Assembly (NCBI GenBank): GCA_043745295.1 | Contig: JAYTTN010000470.1 | Coordinates: 1 to 19,646, forward strand | DNA length: 19,646 bases | Direction: 5' to 3' | Source: JALHQU01 sp043745295 | GTDB lineage: Bacteria; Planctomycetota; Planctomycetia; Gemmatales; Gemmataceae | Shown here: piece after piece, positions 15,077 through 19,646 of the stretch | Numbering within the stretch: the first letter of the stretch is position 1 | Layout of the letters: the number at the start of each line of letters is the position of its first letter | Translations under genes and position numbers: made by a program | Notes under the pieces: generated by a model | What the model was told of the DNA's origin: nothing | The model's input: only the letters and a program-made list of their open reading frames with translations | Database searches by the model: none

Positions 15077-16135
15077 ATGCGAAAGCTGGCCAGTATTCAG
15101 GCGGTGAACGCCGTCGAGCCGATCCCGAACGCCGACGCCATCGAGCGGGTCCGCGTCCTCGGCTGGTGGGTCGTGTGCAAGAAGGGCGAGTTCCACCCCG
15201 GCGACCCGGTCGTGTACTGCGAAATCGACTGCCTGCTCCCGGAGCTGCCGCCGTTCGAGTTCCTCCGCAAGAGCTGCTTCAAACCGGCCATCGTCCAGGG
15301 CGGACAGGAAATCCAGCGCGCCGGGTTCCGCATCAAGACCGTTCGCCTGCGCGGACAGGTGTCGCAAGGCATCTGCTTCCCGCTCGGCATCCTGCCCGGC
15401 GGCACGCCGACGGAACTCGGCGGCGATGTGTCCGACGCCCTGGGGATCATCAAGTACGACCCGCCGCTACCGGCGAGCCTGAGCGGGAAGGTGAAGGGAC
15501 CATTTCCGGGGTTCATCCCGAAGACCGACGAGACGCGGGTGCAGGTGCTGGAAGGCGTACTGTTGCGGAATCGGGGGCGGACGTTCCACGTCACCGAGAA
15601 GCTGGACGGGTCGTCGTTCACCGCGTTCTGGCGGGACGGCGCGTTCGGCGTGTGCAGCCGGAACTTACTCCTGGATGAAGCCGACGAGACGCACGGGTTC
15701 GTGAAACTGGCCCTCCGGCTCGACCTGCCCGCGAAGCTGGCCGGCGTCCGGGAGCGGCACGGGTTCGACCTGGCCGTTCAGGGCGAGGCCATCGGCCCCG
15801 GCATCCAGGGCAACCGCTACGCCCGCAAGGAAATCGAACTGCGCGTCTTCACGCTGTTCGACACCTCCGGGCACCGGCTGTTGTCGCGGGACGAGTCCGT
15901 CGCGCTGATGGCGGAACTCGGCCTGACCGCCGTGCCGGACTTGGGCACGCTGGAGTTGACCCACGGCGTCGATGAACTGGTCGCGTACTCGATGGCCCCG
16001 AGCGTCCTGAACCCGTCGGTGCCGCGCGAGGGGGTGGTGCTGCGCCCGCAGACGGAGGAGATCGACGACGACCTCGGCGGCCGGCTCAGCTTCAAGGTCA
16101 TCAACCCGCAGTTCCTGTTGAAGTTCGACGAGTGA
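15077..16135 (+). CDS. ATP-dependent RNA ligase, DraRnl/Rnl5-like
   Basis: This 352-residue protein has an N-terminal OB-like domain with the family signature 'IPNADAIERVRVLGWWVVCKKGEF' region (residues 16-39) and 'PGDPVVYCEIDCLLPE'. The nucleotidyltransferase domain follows with motif I 'EKLDGSS' (adenylated Lys165), a motif III-like 'FDLAVQGEAIGPGIQGN', motif IV 'REGVVLRP' and motif V 'LSFKVINPQFLLKF'. The N-terminal OB domain plus a Lys at this position fit the Deinococcus radiodurans ligase, which seals 3'-OH/5'-PO4 nicks in duplexes with RNA at the 3' side. A role in RNA repair is likely. No kinase/phosphatase or RtcB partner is adjacent. It follows tRNA-Pro and its terminator, with a palindrome in its leader and only a weak Shine-Dalgarno. 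Confidence 0.9.
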   Translation: MRKLASIQAVNAVEPIPNADAIERVRVLGWWVVCKKGEFHPGDPVVYCEIDCLLPELPPFEFLRKSCFKPAIVQGGQEIQRAGFRIKTVRLRGQVSQGICFPLGILPGGTPTELGGDVSDALGIIKYDPPLPASLSGKVKGPFPGFIPKTDETRVQVLEGVLLRNRGRTFHVTEKLDGSSFTAFWRDGAFGVCSRNLLLDEADETHGFVKLALRLDLPAKLAGVRERHGFDLAVQGEAIGPGIQGNRYARKEIELRVFTLFDTSGHRLLSRDESVALMAELGLTAVPDLGTLELTHGVDELVAYSMAPSVLNPSVPREGVVLRPQTEEIDDDLGGRLSFKVINPQFLLKFDE

Positions 16136-16151
16136 AGTGGGAATGGAAACG

Positions 16152-16359
16152 TTCGAGAAAGACGAACGCGGATGACGCGGATTTCAGCGCGGATCAAAGC
16201 CGGGATCGGGCACCAGGAGTCAGGGGACAAGAGGCAGGAGTCAAGAGGCAGGGACAACCGCGTGCCATCTGACTTCTGTTCCCTGACCCCTGTCTCCTGG
16301 TGATTGATCCTCTTCCATCCGCGCTGGAATCCGCGTCATCCGCGTTCCTCTTTCTCGAA
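16152..16359. repeat. Long inverted repeat between convergent genes
   Basis: Arms 16152-16194 and 16317-16359 match at 41 of 43 positions. Inside, 16211-16226 and 16287-16302 form a second pair with one mismatch, and the left inner side has tandem-like 'AGGCAGGAGTCA'-type direct repeats (16230-16255). It fills the gap between the RNA ligase stop and the DUF1501 stop and could act as a terminator for both strands. Its size suggests a dispersed element. Confidence 0.85.
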
Positions 16360-16369
16360 TGGTGTTGCT

Positions 16370-17782
16370 TCACCCCAGCACGTCCTTCACAACGTGTCCA
16401 TGCACGTCAGTGAGGCGGAAGTCGCGGCCGGCGTAGCGGTACGTCAGCTTCTCGTGATCCAGGCCGAGCTGATGCAGCATCGTCGCGTGCAGGTCGTGCA
16501 TGTGGACTTTGTTCTCGACCGCCGCCGCGCCGAACTCGTCGGTCGCGCCGTAGCTCAGCCCCGGCTTGAACCCGCCGCCCGCCACCCACACCGTGAACCC
16601 GCCGGGGTTGTGGTCGCGGCCGGTGCCGTTCTTCTCGGCGTAGGGCGTGCGGCCGAACTCGCCCCCCCACCAGACGATGGTGTCGTCCAGCAGCCCGCGC
16701 TGCTTCAGGTCGGCCAGCAGCGCCGCGATGGGCTTGTCCACCGCCGTCGCGTGGTCGCCGTGTTTGGGCAGGTTCGAGTGCTGGTCCCACGCCGGGTTGG
16801 CGGTGTTGTCGCCGTAGTTCACCTGCACGAAGCGGACCCCGGCCTCGCACAGCCGGCGGGCGGTCAGACACTGGCGGCCGTAGCTGTCCGTCGCCTTCTC
16901 GCCGATGCCGTAAGCCGCGAGGGTCGCCTTCGATTCGCGGCCGAGGTCGAGCGCGTCGGGGGCGTTGGATTGCATCCGCCACGCGAGTTCGTAGCTCTCG
17001 GCGACGGCTTCCAGTTCCGCGTCGCCGGGCGACTTCTTCAACTGCTCGCCGTGCAGCTCCCGGAGCAAGTCGAACCGCGCCTGCTGGTTTCCCTTCGAGA
17101 GCGTGCCGGTCAGGTTGCGAATCCCTTCCCCCGCCGGACCACCCGCCTTGCCGACCGCTGTGCCCTGGTACACCGCCGGCAGGAAGGCGTTGCCGTAGTT
17201 CCGCGGCCCGCCGTTGCCGCTGCTGGGAGCCAGCGCGACGAACCCCGGCAGGTTCTGGTTCTCGGTGCCGAGGCCGTACAGCAGCCAGCTCCCGAAGCTC
17301 GGCCGGACGAACGACGTGCTGCCGCAGTGCAAGAACAGCGTCGCCGGGCCGTGCGCCACGCCCTCGGTGTGCAGGCTGTGAATGAAGGTCAGGTCATCGA
17401 CGTGCTTGTCGATTTCGGGGAACAGGTCCGACGCCCACTTCCCGCTCTTGCCGTGCTGGGCGAACTTCCACAGCGGCTTCATCACCCGCTGCGAGGTGCC
17501 TTTCGCGCCGGTGTTGGCGATGGCCCGCGCGTCGTCGAACGGCATCAGCTTGCCGTCGTCCGTGGTCAGTCGCGGCTTGTAGTCGAAGCTGTCCACATGG
17601 CTCACGCCGCCCTGCATGAAAAGGAAGATGACTCGCTTGGCGCGGGCCTTGTGGTGTCCCGGTTTACCGGTCAGCGGCGATGCCTTCGGCGCGGCGTCGG
17701 ACGCCAGCGCGCCGAGGGCCAGAGCACCGAACCCGCAGCCGGAGCGGGTGAGCCAGTCGCGGCGGGAGAGCGGCTGAAGCAT
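16370..17782 (-). CDS. Tat-exported DUF1501 family protein
   Basis: This 470-residue protein begins with a twin-arginine signal ('LSRRDWLTRSG', R7-R8, then a hydrophobic Gly/Ala/Leu stretch). The mature region has the DUF1501 pattern, an alkaline-phosphatase/sulfatase-like fold: 'VIFLFMQGGVSHVDSFDYKP', 'FIHSLHTEGVAHGPATLFL', 'RPSFGSWLLYGLG', 'RRLCEAGVRFVQVNYG', 'TIVWWGGEFGRTPYAE' and 'GRDHNPGGFTVWVAGGG'. In planctomycetes these genes usually sit beside a DUF1549/DUF1553 (PSD1) cytochrome-like gene; none is present here. The biochemical role is not established. I chose the ATG at 17782; a GTG at 17791 is in frame but adds only three residues. Confidence 0.92.
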   Translation of the reverse strand: MLQPLSRRDWLTRSGCGFGALALGALASDAAPKASPLTGKPGHHKARAKRVIFLFMQGGVSHVDSFDYKPRLTTDDGKLMPFDDARAIANTGAKGTSQRVMKPLWKFAQHGKSGKWASDLFPEIDKHVDDLTFIHSLHTEGVAHGPATLFLHCGSTSFVRPSFGSWLLYGLGTENQNLPGFVALAPSSGNGGPRNYGNAFLPAVYQGTAVGKAGGPAGEGIRNLTGTLSKGNQQARFDLLRELHGEQLKKSPGDAELEAVAESYELAWRMQSNAPDALDLGRESKATLAAYGIGEKATDSYGRQCLTARRLCEAGVRFVQVNYGDNTANPAWDQHSNLPKHGDHATAVDKPIAALLADLKQRGLLDDTIVWWGGEFGRTPYAEKNGTGRDHNPGGFTVWVAGGGFKPGLSYGATDEFGAAAVENKVHMHDLHATMLHQLGLDHEKLTYRYAGRDFRLTDVHGHVVKDVLG

Positions 17783-18127
17783 GGGACGCACGGCCTCGGA
17801 CGGCGGGGGGCGTAAAGGATGAGCGGAGTTTACACGACCGGACTCGGGGTCGCAATCTTGGGGAAATCATCAGTCACCCAGGGACCGCCCGTCCGTACTA
17901 CCCGTGGTTCGAGAGGATGCCGTCGTCGGGCTTCTCCGGTCGCGGCCCCGAATTGGGGCAGATCTGGACGGAAATCGTCGTTGGCCGCGTTCTGGTTGAC
18001 GAGACGTTCGGGTTCGGGAAACATCGGGGATTCGCGCGAGAATCGAGCAACAACGCCCGGTGCGGGGCGAATACTGAGATGTCGCCACTTGCGGCGGCGG
18101 ACGTTTCCCCCCACAGAGGACCGCACC
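17783..18127. other. 345-bp divergent intergenic region
   Basis: This gap separates the DUF1501 gene (minus) from the sigma-like gene (plus). A plus-strand frame is open from 17819 into the sigma-like gene, but it is Arg/Ser-rich and lacks a ribosome-binding site, so I regard it as non-coding. A possible -35 TTGACG (17996-18001) is followed 17 bases later by a poor -10 AAACAT (18019-18024). No strong hairpin or repeat is seen. Confidence 0.4.
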
Positions 18128-18913
18128 GTGTTCCAGCACTCCCCCGGCGTTTCGCGCGAGAACGGTTTGGATATCGAACTGAAAGAGGTGGTGAAGACGT
18201 ATTTGGCGGCGGGTGATGAGGGGTCCGCCGCGTTGCTGTTCGTGGCGATTCGCGGGTTGGCCCGCCGGACGGTCCACGGCGGCAGTCGATCCGAACGCGA
18301 GGGTTTCATCGAAGCGTGCCCGGCCGACATCCTTTGCCGGCGCGACACGACAGGCACGAGCCGGCTGGAGCTGTTCGACTTGGATCACCCGTTCATCCCG
18401 TGGGTGCGGACAGTGCTGACCCACCTTTGGATTTCGCATTTGGACGTGCTGCGGCGGGCGATCGTGAACACCGACCTGCTGGACGGCGTGGCGGCCAAAC
18501 CGGACGGCGGACAGGACGCCAGCGACTTGCCTCCACTCTCGGAAGACGGCCTATTCACCCCCGCAGCCGTGGCCCGGATGACGGCTTCGACGAACTTGGC
18601 GCGGCTGGTGGCATTCCTGGCCATGAGCGGGCTGCACCGCCACTTCCCGAACTGGGAAGAGCTGGTCCGCCGGTACGAGATGCTGAAGCGGGTGTCGCTG
18701 CCGCGGCCGTTCCCCACCCTGGCGGTGGAGCTGCTCGACACGCCTCGGACCCGCACCGAGCCGCTGGCCCGCGACATGGGCATCGGGCGGAACAATACGC
18801 TGACGCAGAACTGGCGGCGCGCCTGCACCGACCTCCGCGCCGCCTTCCCCGAACTGGTGCGGACGTTCCCGCGAAAGCCGAGCCACAAACACCCCGCCGG
18901 GGAAAGCCGATGA
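18128..18913 (+). CDS. Possible divergent sigma-70-like protein
   Basis: A GTG at 18128 with AGAGG 9 bases upstream opens a 261-codon frame. Residues 30-110 resemble sigma-70 region 2 of ECF factors, ending in 'DHPFIPWVRTVLTHLWISHLDVLRR' region (88-110), comparable to the 'GPFxxWLRTIxxNxxxDxLRR' block of planctomycete ECF sigmas. Residues about 213-243 ('LARDMGIGRNNTLTQNWRRA') look like the recognition helix area of region 4. The spacer between them is longer than usual. I infer a divergent sigma or sigma-derived regulator; an unrelated DNA-binding protein is the main alternative. Its TGA overlaps the ATG of the next gene (ATGA), so the two are coupled. Confidence 0.6.
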   Translation: MFQHSPGVSRENGLDIELKEVVKTYLAAGDEGSAALLFVAIRGLARRTVHGGSRSEREGFIEACPADILCRRDTTGTSRLELFDLDHPFIPWVRTVLTHLWISHLDVLRRAIVNTDLLDGVAAKPDGGQDASDLPPLSEDGLFTPAAVARMTASTNLARLVAFLAMSGLHRHFPNWEELVRRYEMLKRVSLPRPFPTLAVELLDTPRTRTEPLARDMGIGRNNTLTQNWRRACTDLRAAFPELVRTFPRKPSHKHPAGESR

Positions 18914-19434
18914 CTACCGACCCAAACAGCCCGGCGTTTCAGACGACCGTCACCGCCGGGTATCGACTCCTGTCCGGCAAGGATGCGAACGGACTCGCCA
19001 CTCGGTTGCCGCCGCCGACCGCCGTCTTCGCCTTGGAACATCTGCGCGAGGTGCTTCCGGAGTGGACGGCCGACGTGCGGCGACTCCGGGATGAACCCGC
19101 CACCGAGGAACGGGCCTTCCACTGGCTTCGGTTGCGAACCGATGTCTGGGCGCTGATGGAAGTCGTGCGGCGGACGGAGGAGGAAATGTCGGATCGCGGC
19201 GATCCCGCAGTGGCGAACCTCGCGGCCGCCTTCGACGCGGTGTGGGAACCATTCGACGAGTTCGACGCGGTGATGGAAGCGTGTAAGCCGAACCTCGCGG
19301 CCGTCAGCCAGTCGGAGCGGGTGCAATCGCTCCGCGAGATGCTGAGCGCCGAGTACCGCTTCCCGCTGCCGTGGTGGCTCGACCCGGACTCGTTTCTAGA
19401 TGGGACTGCGGACGACCCGGTGATCCGCGAGTAA
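18910..19434 (+). CDS. Hypothetical protein, 174 residues, partner of sigma-like gene
   Basis: This frame starts at the ATG overlapping the preceding TGA. The product is acidic and largely helical, with Trp-rich patches ('LPEWTADVRRL', 'AFHWLRLRTDVWALMEVVRR' region at about residues 67-90, 'FPLPWWLDPDSFL' near the end). There is no signal peptide or membrane segment. I do not recognise a family. Coupling to the sigma-like protein makes a soluble regulator or binding partner, such as an anti-sigma-like role, possible, but nothing in the sequence shows it. Confidence 0.75.
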   Translation: MTTDPNSPAFQTTVTAGYRLLSGKDANGLATRLPPPTAVFALEHLREVLPEWTADVRRLRDEPATEERAFHWLRLRTDVWALMEVVRRTEEEMSDRGDPAVANLAAAFDAVWEPFDEFDAVMEACKPNLAAVSQSERVQSLREMLSAEYRFPLPWWLDPDSFLDGTADDPVIRE

Positions 19435-19505
19435 GTTCGCCGGCTCGGATGTATTAGAACGTGCGGTTGGGCATCCGCCTTGGCGACGGAGCCAGTCACT
19501 CAACA

Positions 19506-19646
19506 CCTCTCCTCCCATGACAATGGGGGAGAGGTCGGAGCGGCGCAGCCGTTCCGGGTGAGGGGGTGCATTCGGGGTGAAGAAGAGGCCCCCTCACCCG
19601 CCGCGTGCTTCGCACGCGACGACCTCTCCCCCACTTCGTGGGGCGA
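19506..19646. repeat. Branched palindromic repeat, cut by window end
   Basis: Several nested inverted pairs are visible: CCTCTCCTCCCAT with ATGGGGGAGAGG (19506-19518, 19523-19534), GGGTGAGGGGG with CCCCCTCACCC (19556-19566, 19589-19599), GAGGTC with GACCTC (19530-19535, 19620-19625), plus small hairpins GTGCTTCGCAC and CCCCACTTCGTGGGG. No coding frame is supported. It follows the 174-residue gene by about 70 bp and continues beyond the window. Confidence 0.8.

Noticed and set aside
16211..16302. Short repeated units considered as a CRISPR array
   Set aside because: The repeats are few, short and irregular, and are better explained as parts of one inverted repeat; no cas genes are present.
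16304..17815. 503-codon plus-strand open frame
   Set aside because: It is antisense to the DUF1501 gene, which has a Tat signal and conserved blocks; the shadow has neither.
17819..18127. Upstream extension of the sigma-like frame
   Set aside because: Arg/Ser-rich translation without a ribosome-binding site; the GTG at 18128 has a good one and starts at the point where codon use becomes typical.

Overview
The window looks like a chromosomal segment of a Gemmata-like planctomycete (family Gemmataceae). I infer this from the uniformly GC-rich, G/C-third-position coding style and from several families typical of that group: a TIGR02996 repeat-companion protein with degenerate leucine-rich repeats, a Tat-exported DUF1501 protein, a secreted ThuA-like protein and small secreted proteins of unknown function. 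LpxA and a heptose kinase point to an outer membrane with lipid A. No database search was possible, so family names rest on motifs read by eye.

Layout. At 1-1827 (minus) a TIGR02996/LRR gene runs without a stop into the first 30 codons of an IS5-type transposase at the window edge. It is followed upstream by a short MgtE-like magnesium transporter (1856-2851, minus), a compound palindrome and a 60-residue ORF. From 3289 a dihydrodipicolinate-synthase-family gene has no stop codon of its own: its frame stays open across an antisense secreted-protein gene (4203-4892, minus) and joins a heptose-7-phosphate kinase gene (5008-5970) in frame. Two translationally coupled unknown genes (6016-6608) and a ThuA-like gene follow.

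The middle holds tRNA-Ser(GGA) and a coupled pair encoding a polysaccharide deacetylase and a NodU/CmcH-type carbamoyltransferase (7955-10836). These converge on a GT87-like membrane glycosyltransferase and lpxA (10851-12996, minus, overlapping by 8 bp). Together with the heptose kinase these suggest a concentration of envelope and surface-glycan functions. parB (13236-14108) diverges from lpxA; no parA is present.

The last third holds a small secreted protein, tRNA-Pro(UGG), an ATP-dependent RNA ligase of the DraRnl/Rnl5 type (15077-16135), a DUF1501 protein (16370-17782, minus), and a coupled pair made of a possible divergent sigma-70-like protein and an unknown 174-residue protein (18128-19434).

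The most striking non-genic content is a set of seven large imperfect palindromes. Two (14127-14184 and 14996-15055) belong to one family and differ by a compensatory base-pair change. One sits inside the reading frame of the GT87-like gene and one ends the 60-residue ORF. I see no CRISPR array, rRNA gene or complete mobile element. The best candidates for something new are the palindrome families, the stop-less aldolase/kinase frame, and the RNA ligase beside a tRNA gene.
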